Source: DAOOKJ01 sp035360795
GTDB lineage: Bacteria; Patescibacteriota; Minisyncoccia; UBA6257
Length of the DNA stretch: 53,973 bases
Assembly: GCA_035360795.1 (NCBI GenBank)
Contig: DAOSBJ010000002.1
Coordinates: 1-53,973, forward strand
Direction: 5' to 3'
Of this stretch, positions 15,738 to 24,314 are shown piece after piece (position 1 is the first letter of the stretch; every line of letters begins with the position of its first letter). Below the pieces are notes generated by a model, which saw only the letters and a list, made by a program, of their open reading frames with translations, was not told the origin of the DNA and searched no databases. The position numbers were made by a program, and so were the translations under genes.

Positions 15738-16886
15738 ATGAAGAAAAAAATAGTTATATTATCTATTTTGCTAATCGTTTTTGCGGTTTCTTTATTGCCT
15801 TTCTTCAAAACAAATGCAAGAGACATTGACGAAATGAATAAAGAATACGGCGGCTCTGATTTGACTTCTCCTGAACATTTGCCTCCACCAGTTGAAAGCC
15901 CAACGAGCGTTATCCCTTATAAATTCGAAACTGGAATTCCAGGAATAGCAAAGCCAGGAGAAGAATTGGAGCGGATGACCCTTTCAGAACTTATAGTTTT
16001 ACTAATAAGATATATTTTTCGTATTGCTGGTATTTTGGCTTTTGCAATGATCGTTTATGGTGGAATAGAATATATGATTTCTGCGGGAAATGCGGAAAAA
16101 CAAAAATCTGCTCAACAACACATTATTGGAGCAGTAATTGGCCTTGTGCTTCTTTTTGCCTTCTGGTTAATTCTCAACACTATTAATCCTGACATTTTAA
16201 GAACAAGTTCTTCGTTTAATATTAATATAGAAAACAACACAGAAAACGATAATAACACTGAAAACGAACCTAATTCTAGCCCTCAAACCCAAACAATAGC
16301 CCAAAATTTACTTAATGGCGGAGACGATTTCGAAATTCTTTGGGAAGCTGCAAAACGAGACCTTCAAGATGTAGTAGATAATAAATGTACTTCAATCTAT
16401 AGCAATACTGACCCCGCCTATCGAGAAAGCAATTGTATAGAAGAAAAAGGAACTATAGATAAAACTACCAATACTATCCATCCTTATGCTTCTTGTCCAA
16501 CTATTCACGAAGATCTATTAGTTGCTCTTGATTATCTTATAAACGAGAAATTCAAAGAAATAAAAAATGGACTTCCTTCTACTTGCAATCCAAAATTGCT
16601 AATTTCTCCTTTCTTGAGTAGTCATAATTATTGCACTAACCCAGCAGGTAGCCATAAATACGGTTGTTCTGTTGACATCGCGATTGATGGTGAAAATACA
16701 AAATCCTGCACCCAACAATTACTAAAATTACTTTGTCCCGCCGTATCTAATGTAAATAGTTGTATTAATTCTTACACTTGTACATTTTCTCTTGGAGGAG
16801 TACCGATAGGAATTGTAAATGAAACTAATTGCGCCGGTGTTGATCCTCATCTTCATTTTCAAGCCAGAAATTGCCAATATCCTTAG
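15738..16886 (+). CDS. VirB2-like pilin domain fused to a putative LAS-type (M15-like) peptidase domain
   Basis: 382 residues. A signal peptide (about 1-27) and a linker precede two hydrophobic helices (about 84-112 and 128-148) joined by a SAGNAEKQKSAQQH loop, the TrbC/VirB2 pilin pattern. An Asn/Glu-rich linker (about 155-180) leads to a C-terminal Cys-rich domain (about 195-382). That domain shows SHKYGCSVD (H306, D313) and DPHLHFQ (H371, H373). This HxxxxxxD plus HxH pattern fits LAS-family metallopeptidases (M15-like), which cut cell-wall peptides. The pilin call is strong by topology and context; the peptidase call is from motif alone. The stop codon abuts the convergent jag gene with no spacer. 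Confidence 0.75.
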   Translation: MKKKIVILSILLIVFAVSLLPFFKTNARDIDEMNKEYGGSDLTSPEHLPPPVESPTSVIPYKFETGIPGIAKPGEELERMTLSELIVLLIRYIFRIAGILAFAMIVYGGIEYMISAGNAEKQKSAQQHIIGAVIGLVLLFAFWLILNTINPDILRTSSSFNINIENNTENDNNTENEPNSSPQTQTIAQNLLNGGDDFEILWEAAKRDLQDVVDNKCTSIYSNTDPAYRESNCIEEKGTIDKTTNTIHPYASCPTIHEDLLVALDYLINEKFKEIKNGLPSTCNPKLLISPFLSSHNYCTNPAGSHKYGCSVDIAIDGENTKSCTQQLLKLLCPAVSNVNSCINSYTCTFSLGGVPIGIVNETNCAGVDPHLHFQARNCQYP

Positions 16887-17345
16887 TTATTCGGTAGGTT
16901 TTATTATTATATGCCTATTTTTACCTTCCCCAACACTTTCAGTTTTAACATCGCTTCTTAAAGCAATTTCTAAATGAATTATTCTTCTGTCTTTTGAGGC
17001 CATTGGCGGCAATTCTAATGGCTCTTTTGAAATTGAAACTTTATGAGCGGCTTTTTGGGCAAATTCTCTTAATTTTTCTTCGTAGATAGTTCGGTAACTA
17101 TTAATATCTAAAACAATTCGCCAATCAAAATCTTCAATTAATTTTTTTGACACCATATTTAAAATCATTTCAAAGGCTTCTAGATTTTCTCCGCCCCTGC
17201 CGATTAGCAGTCCTGAATCTTGGGTTCTGATATTAATTTTTATTAATTTTTCCGAATAATCTTCATTAATCTCCAAAAAACTGTCAGTAAAACCGGCAGT
17301 TTCAAGCAAATTTTCCAAGAAACTTTTGAGAGGAGCAATTTCCAT
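16887..17345 (-). CDS. jag: Jag/KhpB RNA-binding protein (KH + R3H)
   Basis: 152 residues. The KH domain carries LIGRGGENLEAF (about 46-57), and the C-terminal R3H domain carries PMASKDRRIIHLE (about 112-124). The usual N-terminal Jag_N domain is shortened. KhpB binds many small and messenger RNAs and is linked to cell-wall growth and division. It is the last gene of the conserved rpmH-rnpA-yidC-jag order. The ATG at 17345 lies 2 bases after the yidC stop. A TTG at 17351 overlaps that stop as TTGA and is an alternative start. Confidence 0.92.
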   Translation of the reverse strand: MEIAPLKSFLENLLETAGFTDSFLEINEDYSEKLIKINIRTQDSGLLIGRGGENLEAFEMILNMVSKKLIEDFDWRIVLDINSYRTIYEEKLREFAQKAAHKVSISKEPLELPPMASKDRRIIHLEIALRSDVKTESVGEGKNRHIIIKPTE

Positions 17346-17347
17346 AT

Positions 17348-17995
17348 TCAACTAATATTTCTTAATTGAAATCTTTGAATTAAATCAACTAAAGACAGTC
17401 CTATCCAAAAAACCATTAAAGCCGAAGGAAAACTTTTATAAATCAAAAGAAAAATAAAAGGAAAAAATAATAACATTTTATTTTGACTGGTTTCTTTTTG
17501 AAGCAAGCCACTTATAAATCCTAAAACAACATAGATAATTGTTAAAAAAAGATTGGGTTTTGCTAAATCAAAGTTTAAAAACATAAAGTTTAAGGGAACT
17601 TGGGGTAAAAAATGATAAAGATGACTACCCCAGCCATTTTTGATCAGTTCAGTTAAAAGAACCCAGATACCAATAAACAAAAAAAACTGAAGAATAACAA
17701 AGCCAAAAGTGGCAAGGGGATTAACTTTTTCGTCTTTAAACAGCTGAAAAACCAATTGGTTTGCCTGCCTTGGGTCGGCTTTATATTTTTTCTGGATTTC
17801 CTGTATTTGAGGTTGAATGCGAGTTAATTTTTTCTGAGAAATTGTTATTTTCCCATACCAGGGCCACATCAAAATACGAATGCCAATCGCTAAAACAAAA
17901 ATTGCCAAACCTAAATTACTGCTAAAAAGCAAACTTAATAATGCTAAAAGATTAAAAAGAGGTTGATAAAAAATAGGATATAAAAAACTTTTCAT
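17348..17995 (-). CDS. yidC: YidC/Oxa1 membrane protein insertase
   Basis: 215 residues with about five membrane segments, including the conserved cytoplasmic hairpin after TM1 (KKLTRIQPQIQEIQKKYK). It lacks the large periplasmic domain of proteobacterial YidC, as in Gram-positive and CPR forms. It inserts and folds inner-membrane proteins, alone or with SecYEG. The ATG overlaps the rnpA stop by one base (TAATG). The gene ends with TGA, which shows that UGA is a stop in this organism. Confidence 0.93.
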   Translation of the reverse strand: MKSFLYPIFYQPLFNLLALLSLLFSSNLGLAIFVLAIGIRILMWPWYGKITISQKKLTRIQPQIQEIQKKYKADPRQANQLVFQLFKDEKVNPLATFGFVILQFFLFIGIWVLLTELIKNGWGSHLYHFLPQVPLNFMFLNFDLAKPNLFLTIIYVVLGFISGLLQKETSQNKMLLFFPFIFLLIYKSFPSALMVFWIGLSLVDLIQRFQLRNIS

Positions 17996-18342
17996 TAGAA
18001 ATTATTTAGACTTTCAAGCAAGTTAAGAAGCGAATTTTTTAAAATTAGTTTATCTCTGAAAGACGATTTTTTAATCAGAACAATTAAATCAAAATTAAAC
18101 TTCGGTTTTAAAAATTGGCGTTCTTTTTCCCAGTTTCTTAAAATTCCTTTTACTTGACGACGGATCTTGTTTCTTGAAACTAGAGTCTGAAAATTTTTAT
18201 TTGGTGCAATTACTGCAAAACGATTATAGTCTAAATTGTTCTGGCGATAAAAAATTTTGAAAAAATCATTTTCTTTATGCTGGCTTTGTTTTAAAAAATC
18301 TGATATCAAAGACGAAGAAAGCCGTTGCTTTTTATTAATCAT
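17995..18342 (-). CDS. rnpA: Ribonuclease P protein component
   Basis: 115 residues. The central beta sheet and the RNR signature helix SRNKIRRQVKGILR (about 56-69) identify RnpA, the protein cofactor that helps RNase P RNA mature the 5' ends of tRNAs. The gene lies directly between rpmH and yidC in the classical origin-proximal order. It overlaps yidC by one base and follows rpmH after one base. Confidence 0.93.
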   Translation of the reverse strand: MINKKQRLSSSLISDFLKQSQHKENDFFKIFYRQNNLDYNRFAVIAPNKNFQTLVSRNKIRRQVKGILRNWEKERQFLKPKFNFDLIVLIKKSSFRDKLILKNSLLNLLESLNNF

Positions 18343-18343
18343 T

Positions 18344-18478
18344 TTAAACTGAAATTTTAGATCTTTCTTTCTGTCGCCGACGTTTCAAAATATTTTTTCC
18401 AGAATTGCTCTTCATCCTTTTTAAAAATCCATGGGTTTTCGCTCTTTTTTTCTTTTTTGGTTGATAAGTTCTAGACAT
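18344..18478 (-). CDS. rpmH: 50S ribosomal protein bL34
   Basis: 44 residues from the ATG at 18478 (MSRTYQPKKKKRAKTHGFL), typical for bL34. It is very basic, with the conserved THGFLKRM and the KRRRQKER tail. The longer open frame to 18535 is rejected because it would add 19 residues not found in bL34 and would cover the promoter. It is a large-subunit protein near the exit tunnel. It is the first gene of the rpmH-rnpA-yidC-jag operon, divergent from dnaA. Confidence 0.95.
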   Translation of the reverse strand: MSRTYQPKKKKRAKTHGFLKRMKSNSGKNILKRRRQKERSKISV

Positions 18479-18494
18479 AATTTTTAGATGGTTC

Positions 18495-18523
18495 ATTGTA
18501 TCATAATTTTTTTTTAGGGTCAA
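18495..18523 (-). promoter_or_regulatory. rpmH: Promoter of rpmH-rnpA-yidC-jag
   Basis: On the minus strand TTGACC (18523-18518), 17 nt, and TACAAT (18500-18495), with the start codon about 16 bases after the -10. Confidence 0.75.
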
Positions 18524-18558
18524 ACTAACTTTCAAAACCTTTTTCCTCTATTCACTTC

Positions 18559-18578
18559 TTATCAACAGTTTATCCCCA
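18559..18578. other. DnaA-box-like sites upstream of dnaA (candidate origin element)
   Basis: TTATCAACA (18559-18567) and TTATCCCCA (18570-18578) each differ by one base from the DnaA box TTATCCACA and stand in the rpmH-dnaA spacer. They may serve replication initiation, autoregulation of dnaA, or both. Confidence 0.55.
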
Positions 18579-18587
18579 AAAATAAAA

Positions 18588-18635
18588 TTGACTATCTAAT
18601 TTTATTTTGCTTATATACACAAGGAGGGTTATAAT
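18588..18635 (+). promoter_or_regulatory. Promoter region of dnaA (two overlapping candidates)
   Basis: TTGACT (18588-18593) with TATATA (18612-18617, 18-nt spacer), and TTGCTT (18607-18612) with consensus TATAAT (18630-18635, 17-nt spacer). The second places the start about 24 bases before the dnaA ATG. An AAGGAGGG run at 18621 lies too far from the ATG to be its ribosome site. Confidence 0.55.
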
Positions 18636-18665
18636 AAGAGATAAAAAAATAATCAAAAAAGATTT

Positions 18666-20042
18666 ATGGATTTAACCGAGCTCTGGAAAGCAGTTTTAGG
18701 GGAAATCAGACTATCTATTTCAAAAGCCAATTATTTAACTTGGTTTAAAAATTCATTTATTAAAGAAATAAAAGATGGGGTGGCTTTTATTGGTGTTTCT
18801 TCAAATTTTTCTAAAGAGTGGCTAGAACAAAAATATCATAAAAATATCTATCAAATTCTAACAGAACTTGAACCGAGTATTAAGAAGGTGGAATATGTGG
18901 TTGCCCCTACCACTAATCCAATTAATCTCGAAGACGCCATTGAAACAAAAAAATATTTAAAGAAAAAATCTTTTTCTTTGGAAAACCAACCAACTTTTTA
19001 TGAAATGACAATTGATTTAGAGACGAATTTAAATCCAAAATATACTTTTGAAAACTTTATTGTCGGTTCTTATAATGAATTAGCAAACGCTGCTGCTTTA
19101 GCAGTAACAGAAAGTCTAGGCACTAAATATAATCCTTTATTTGTTTACGGCGGAGTAGGATTGGGCAAAACTCATCTTTTACAAGCAATAGGTAACAAAG
19201 TAAAAAAAGAAAGAAAAAAAACAAAAATTTTATATGTCAGTGCAGAAAAATTTACTGAAGATTTAGTGAGGGCAATTATGGAACAAAAAATGAGCGATTT
19301 TAAAAACAAATTTCGCAATTTAGACCTTCTTTTAATTGACGACATTCAGTTTATTGCTGGCAAGGATAAAGCCCAAGAAGAAATTTTCCACACTTTTAAT
19401 ACTCTCAGCCAAAAGAACAAACAGGTGGTTTTTACGTCAGACAGACCGCCAAAAGCGATTCCTTCAATCGAAGAAAGACTAAGGTCGCGATTTGAAGGGG
19501 GAATGACCGCTGATATTGGCTATCCGGATTTAGAAACACGTCTGGCAATTTTAAAAATAAAAAATCAACCAACTCAGCATTTAATTCCTGAGGAAAGTCT
19601 ATATTATTTGGCTGAATCCATCCCTAAAAATATTCGCGATTTGGAAGGGGGATTAAACCGATTGATTGCCCACGTAAAACTTTTAAATAGACCGATTACC
19701 TTAGAAGAAACAAAAAACATTCTTTCTTCTGTTTTAAACAAACCAAATGAATATATTTCTCCCCAAAAAGTCATCAAAAAAGTGGCTTCTTTCTATGATT
19801 TGAAAGAAGAAGAAATTTTAAGTCATTCAAGAAAAAAAGAATTAGTCAAACCAAGACAAATTATTATGTATCTTTTAAGGGAAGAAATGGGTTATGCTTT
19901 TACTAATATTGCTGAAAAAATGGGACAGCGTGACCACACTACTGTGATTCATGCTTGCAGAAAAATTACCAAGGAAATGGAAAAAAATCCAGTTTTTGCT
20001 CAAGAAGTTTTTGTTTTAAAAGACCTATTGTATAATAAGTAG
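18666..20042 (+). CDS. dnaA: Chromosomal replication initiator DnaA
   Basis: 458 residues with all four domains. The N-terminal domain (about 1-80) interacts with partners and is followed by a short linker. The AAA+ domain has Walker A GGVGLGKT at 162-169 and Walker B LLLIDD at 221-226. The C-terminal helix-turn-helix carries the DnaA signature GQRDHTTVIHACRKI (from residue 420). It binds DnaA boxes and melts the origin. Length is normal. Its neighbours rpmH (divergent) and dnaN (downstream) are the conserved origin arrangement. Confidence 0.97.
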   Translation: MDLTELWKAVLGEIRLSISKANYLTWFKNSFIKEIKDGVAFIGVSSNFSKEWLEQKYHKNIYQILTELEPSIKKVEYVVAPTTNPINLEDAIETKKYLKKKSFSLENQPTFYEMTIDLETNLNPKYTFENFIVGSYNELANAAALAVTESLGTKYNPLFVYGGVGLGKTHLLQAIGNKVKKERKKTKILYVSAEKFTEDLVRAIMEQKMSDFKNKFRNLDLLLIDDIQFIAGKDKAQEEIFHTFNTLSQKNKQVVFTSDRPPKAIPSIEERLRSRFEGGMTADIGYPDLETRLAILKIKNQPTQHLIPEESLYYLAESIPKNIRDLEGGLNRLIAHVKLLNRPITLEETKNILSSVLNKPNEYISPQKVIKKVASFYDLKEEEILSHSRKKELVKPRQIIMYLLREEMGYAFTNIAEKMGQRDHTTVIHACRKITKEMEKNPVFAQEVFVLKDLLYNK

Positions 20043-20048
20043 AAAAAG

Positions 20049-20221
20049 AGTTGATAACTGGTTGATAATTTACTATAGAAAATAAAATATTCAAAATAAA
20101 AAATAAATTATTAAGAAATTATAGCATATTTTTGAATAATTTATCCCCAACTTATTCAAAAATTTATTCAGAAATATCTCTTTTTTCTCAAATAATTTTA
20201 ACTTATTCCCAAAAATGTTCC
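20049..20221. other. DnaA-box-like cluster in the dnaA-dnaN spacer (candidate oriC)
   Basis: Within 216 AT-rich bases I read TTATCAACT (20057-20049, minus), TTATCAACC (20068-20060, minus), TTATCCCCA (20141-20149), TTATTCAAA (20152-20160), TTATTCAGA (20164-20172) and TTATTCCCA (20213-20221). They match or approach the DnaA box, with an A/T-rich stretch between them that could act as the unwinding element. Confidence 0.55.
20079..20113. repeat. 7-bp-periodic AT array inside the dnaA-dnaN spacer
   Basis: The heptamers AAAATAA AATATTC AAAATAA AAAATAA ATTATTA are in register. The array belongs to the same style as those at 12397, 25036, 31384, 35413 and 44351. Confidence 0.6.
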
Positions 20222-20258
20222 CTTTAATAATAATAAATAAATTAAATTAATTAATTTT

Positions 20259-21386
20259 ATGAAATTTATTACCTTGGTAGAAAATTTAAAAAAAGCCGTA
20301 GTTCTTGCTGAAAGAATTACTAGCAAAAACATTACTCTGCCAATTTTAAGTAATGTTTTAATTGAAACAAATAAAAATCAAATTCATCTTAAAGCAACTG
20401 ACCTTGAAATTGGTGCCGAAATAAATGTATCTGGAAAAACAGAAAAAGAGGGAAAAGTAGTAATCCCAGCCAAAACTTTTAGCGATTTTTTAAATAGTTT
20501 GCCCGAGGAAAAAATAATCCTTGAGGCAAAAGAAAATAACCTAAAAGTGGAAAGCGGTAAATTTAAAACCATTTTCCAAGGATATTCAAGCGAAGATTTT
20601 CCAATTATTCCCCAAATAAAAACTGACAAATTTATAGAGATTGAGAAAGGACTTTTAAAAGAAGGACTAGAACAGGTAATTCTAAGCGTTGGTTATAGCA
20701 CTAATTTTCCGGAATTGACGAGTGTCTTATTTAAAATAGAGCAGGAAGGATTAAAATTAGTTGGGACTGATAGATATAGGTTAGCAGTAAAAACCATCCC
20801 TTCAGAAAAAATCAAAACTAATCTTAAAGAAGATTTTGAAGCCTTGGTGCCCTTAAGAACTATTCAAGAAGTTTTAAAAATGCTGGCTGAAAAATTAGAG
20901 GACGAGTCAGAGATAATCACTATTTCTCCCGACCCGAATCAAATTCAGTTTGCCACTGAAAATGTGAGATTAATTTCCCGGTTAATCAATGCTGAATATC
21001 CTAATTTTAAAGACGCCATTCCGACTAATTTTGAAAATCAGGTGATTTTAAAAAGAACCGATTTAAAAGAAGCAATTAAGGTAATAGGAATTTTTAGTGG
21101 AAAAGTTAATGAAGTGAAATTTAGATTTAATCCTTCAAAAAAGGAAGTGGTTTTAGAGGCTCAAGACCCAACTTTAGGCCAGAGTGAAACTTTACTTGAT
21201 TCAGTGGAAATCAAAGGCAATCCTTTGGACATTGCCTTTAATTATCGTTTCTTTTTGGATGGATTGGAGGCTTCTAGAGGTGAAGAAGTATTCATTGGTT
21301 TAAATAAAGAAAATAGCCCGGTTTTAATGCGGGGCAAAGAAGAGAGTAATTTTCTTTATGTCTTAGTGCCTTCTATAACTGTTTGA
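20259..21386 (+). CDS. dnaN: DNA polymerase III beta subunit (sliding clamp)
   Basis: 375 residues arranged as three similar clamp domains (about 1-120, 125-245, 250-375), with conserved stretches such as ITLPILSNVLIE, EYPNFKDAIP and the C-terminal MRGKEESNFLYVLVPS. It forms the ring that tethers the replicative polymerase to DNA. It directly follows dnaA, as in most bacteria. Its last 14 bases overlap the convergent PBP gene. Confidence 0.96.
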   Translation: MKFITLVENLKKAVVLAERITSKNITLPILSNVLIETNKNQIHLKATDLEIGAEINVSGKTEKEGKVVIPAKTFSDFLNSLPEEKIILEAKENNLKVESGKFKTIFQGYSSEDFPIIPQIKTDKFIEIEKGLLKEGLEQVILSVGYSTNFPELTSVLFKIEQEGLKLVGTDRYRLAVKTIPSEKIKTNLKEDFEALVPLRTIQEVLKMLAEKLEDESEIITISPDPNQIQFATENVRLISRLINAEYPNFKDAIPTNFENQVILKRTDLKEAIKVIGIFSGKVNEVKFRFNPSKKEVVLEAQDPTLGQSETLLDSVEIKGNPLDIAFNYRFFLDGLEASRGEEVFIGLNKENSPVLMRGKEESNFLYVLVPSITV

Positions 21387-23841
21387 AGAAAATTCTCGTG
21401 GAAGTACTTATTTGATTGAAGCTGTCTTCAGCTTCAATTTTGATTTCATTTTGTTCTTTCAATAAATTATAAGGCAGAAAATAGAAGAAATTATTTTCAG
21501 TAGTTTTACTCATTTCTCCCAGCATTTCATTATTAAGATACAATCTTGTCTTTAATGGTGCAGAGCCATAAATATTTGCTTCTACTTTTATATCAGTTGA
21601 GGAATATTCGCCTTCTTTTGGAGAGACAATTTCTATTGTTGGCACATCTCCAAATTCAATAGTAGTATTTATCATTTCACAATCTAAGGGATGCCAATCT
21701 GGTCCTAGAGATAAGTTATACTCAGTTTGAAAATTTAAAATATTTTGTTGAACCCAATTTAAAACCGGCATCTCCCAGAGAAGATATTGAGGATCATTAA
21801 AAGGATTAGAAGGACAGGCACCTAAAGGGTCATTTTTATCTAGATAATGAAGGATCGAATGAATTTCTTTGACAGTTTTTATTTCTCCAGTATTAGTATT
21901 TTTATATTGACGATTAATAATATATTCTCCATTCATCATTGGCTTTGGAGCCAGAATTTTAGGATTATATGGTAATGGCTGAGAAAAAGTTGAAGGAGAA
22001 TAAAATTTAAAACTTTTTTCCATAAATTCATGCCATAAAGGAGCAGCCACCATTATTCCTGGAGCACCAGTTGGAGCTACTGGTGAACGGTCATTGTTGC
22101 CAGCCCAGACGCCAACTACTAAAGAACTACTATAACCCAGAGTCCAAGCATCTCGGTATTCGGAATCAGTGCCGGTTTTTGCTGCCACTTCAACTTCTTT
22201 AAAATAGAGAGGGCTGGAATAACCAAAAGCCGGAGCTCGGCTTTCATTGTCAGATAAAATACTAGTGATTAATTTGGCGATTTGTGGTTCTAAAACTTTT
22301 TTTGATTCTTCTTTATATTCATAGATAATTTCGCCTTTTGAATCTAAAATTTTTAGAATACTTACTTGAGGATGATATATTCCTTCTTGATTAAATACTG
22401 AATAAGCATTAACCATTTCATTAAGCTTGACTCCTCCCCCACCTAAAACCAAGCTTAGACCATAAAAAGATGGTTTTTCAGTTAAGGTAGTAATGCCTAA
22501 ATCTTGGGCAGTTTGAATTACGTTCTGAATTCCGGCTAGATATAAAACTTTTACAGAAGGAATGTTTAAAGATTGGGCTAATGCCTGGCGAAAAGTAACT
22601 GGTCCTCTAGTTTTGTTATCATAATTCGTTACATAATAGGGATTTAAAGGATCAGTTGAAAAGTTCATTTTTATTCCATCTAGAGCAACATCAAAAACAT
22701 ATGATTCTGGAAGATAGCCTTTTTTAAAAGCAGTCGCATAGACAATCGGTTTAAAAGAAGAACCTGGTTGGCGGACGCTTAAAGTGGCATTGACATTTCC
22801 TTCAGCTTCTATATTCCAGTAATCTCTTGAGCCAACCATTGCCACTATTTGGCCAGTTTTTGGCTCTTGAGCAAGCAAAGCCAAATTTTTTGCTCCCACT
22901 TTTTCTTCATTGATGTCTCCGTATTTTTTTACCAATTCTTCAGCAATTGTCTGAAGATTCATATCTAAAGTGGTAATAATAGTATAACCTCCTTTTTCTA
23001 ATTCTTCCTCTCCAAATTTATCAAAAAGCATTTCCCTAACATACATTACAAAATGAGGAGCTTTGATGCCAAAACTTGGTTGAGCAAAAACTACTTTTTC
23101 TTTTTTTGCTTTTTCAATTTCTTCTTTTGGGTAGTAATTTAATTTTAAAGCCCAATCTAAAATGTATTCTTTTCTTGCTTCTAAATCATTTAAATGAGAA
23201 CCATAGGGAGAATAATAGCCAGGCGCTTTTATTAAGGCTGCCAAATAAGCGGCTTCAGCCAGGGTCAAATCTTTAGCCGATTTATTAAAGTAAAATTGGC
23301 TAGCAGCTTCAATCCCATAGACATTGTAACCATAATGAACTTGATTTAGATAGGCTAAAAGAATTTGGTCTTTATTCCAACTTCTCTCTAAACGAATTGT
23401 TAGGATTGCTTCTTTAATTTTTCTGGATAAAGTTTTATCCAGAGTTAGAAAAGCGTTTCTGGCTAATTGCTGAGTAATAGTTGAGCCACCCTGGAGGTTT
23501 CCTCGTTTAAAAATATTATTGTATAAAGCGCGAATAATTCCCTTTAAAACAAAACCATGATGAGAATAAAAAGTGTGGTCCTCAACCGCTAAAGTAGCTT
23601 TAATTGCATAAGGCGAGATGTCATCTAAACTGTTAACGACAGTTCTTTTTTCGCCGCCATGAATTTCGTAAAGAAGAATTTTTCCAGTTCTATCATAAAT
23701 TTTAGTTGATTGGTTGACTACTCGTTTCGAAAAATCAGCCGGGTTGGGTAAGTCTCTTGAAAAGTATATAAAAACCAAGCCCGAAAAAATCAGAATGGCG
23801 ATAATAAAAACGGTAGCAAAGGCGATTATTTTTTTAAGCAT
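21373..23841 (-). CDS. Class A penicillin-binding protein (glycosyltransferase + transpeptidase)
   Basis: 822 residues. An N-terminal membrane anchor (about 4-27) precedes a GT51 domain with EDHTFYSHHG (catalytic E87) and GGSTITQQLARN. The transpeptidase domain carries SSFK (catalytic S361, K364), SLN and KTGT. A C-terminal Ig-like beta domain (about 735-822, PTIEIVSPKEGEYSS) may sit in the wall. It polymerises glycan strands and cross-links peptides outside the membrane. Its start overlaps the end of ruvC by 16 bases. Confidence 0.95.
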   Translation of the reverse strand: MLKKIIAFATVFIIAILIFSGLVFIYFSRDLPNPADFSKRVVNQSTKIYDRTGKILLYEIHGGEKRTVVNSLDDISPYAIKATLAVEDHTFYSHHGFVLKGIIRALYNNIFKRGNLQGGSTITQQLARNAFLTLDKTLSRKIKEAILTIRLERSWNKDQILLAYLNQVHYGYNVYGIEAASQFYFNKSAKDLTLAEAAYLAALIKAPGYYSPYGSHLNDLEARKEYILDWALKLNYYPKEEIEKAKKEKVVFAQPSFGIKAPHFVMYVREMLFDKFGEEELEKGGYTIITTLDMNLQTIAEELVKKYGDINEEKVGAKNLALLAQEPKTGQIVAMVGSRDYWNIEAEGNVNATLSVRQPGSSFKPIVYATAFKKGYLPESYVFDVALDGIKMNFSTDPLNPYYVTNYDNKTRGPVTFRQALAQSLNIPSVKVLYLAGIQNVIQTAQDLGITTLTEKPSFYGLSLVLGGGGVKLNEMVNAYSVFNQEGIYHPQVSILKILDSKGEIIYEYKEESKKVLEPQIAKLITSILSDNESRAPAFGYSSPLYFKEVEVAAKTGTDSEYRDAWTLGYSSSLVVGVWAGNNDRSPVAPTGAPGIMVAAPLWHEFMEKSFKFYSPSTFSQPLPYNPKILAPKPMMNGEYIINRQYKNTNTGEIKTVKEIHSILHYLDKNDPLGACPSNPFNDPQYLLWEMPVLNWVQQNILNFQTEYNLSLGPDWHPLDCEMINTTIEFGDVPTIEIVSPKEGEYSSTDIKVEANIYGSAPLKTRLYLNNEMLGEMSKTTENNFFYFLPYNLLKEQNEIKIEAEDSFNQISTSTRIFFKQL

Positions 23842-24305
23842 TGTAATTTATTCAAACCAGCCAAAGCGACAGCAAGCGCATCAGCTGTGTCGTCAGGAGT
23901 TGGCAGTTCCTTAAAAGAAAAATAAAATTGGATAATTTTCTGGACATCTTTTTTTTCTGCCCGGCCATAACCAATAAGATTTTGTTTTATTTCTAAAGGA
24001 GTTAGCTCAATCAGAGAAAGATGGTTTTTATAAAGGACAGAATGAATAATGCCGATGGCTTCGCTAATTGACATCGCGGTTTTTGCATTTTTAAAAAAGA
24101 AAATTTTTTCGATGGCTGCCAATTCTGGATTGTATTCTTTTATTAATTTGTTTAAAAGTTTTTCCAAAGTTACTAACTTTTTCCCTTTTTCTTTCTCTCT
24201 TATTTCCCAACAGCCATAATTAATCGGCTTCACATTATCTTTTGTAGTTTTTATAATCGCAAATCCCACTCTCGTAGTTCCTGGATCTAAACCTAAGATT
24301 ATCAT
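23826..24305 (-). CDS. ruvC: Crossover junction endodeoxyribonuclease RuvC
   Basis: 159 residues with an RNase H fold. The catalytic acids read D7 (GLDPGTT), E66 (AAIEK) and the DDTADALA cluster (D138/D139, D142). RuvC resolves Holliday junctions with RuvAB. It lies downstream of yebC, as in many bacteria, and overlaps the PBP start, so the three form one minus-strand operon. Length is normal. Confidence 0.94.
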   Translation of the reverse strand: MIILGLDPGTTRVGFAIIKTTKDNVKPINYGCWEIREKEKGKKLVTLEKLLNKLIKEYNPELAAIEKIFFFKNAKTAMSISEAIGIIHSVLYKNHLSLIELTPLEIKQNLIGYGRAEKKDVQKIIQFYFSFKELPTPDDTADALAVALAGLNKLQCLKK

Positions 24306-24314
24306 AAATCAAAA

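Noticed and set aside
17348..17350. Recoded UGA (as in Absconditabacteria or Gracilibacteria)
   Set aside because: UGA ends yidC and dnaN at the expected lengths, so the standard code applies.
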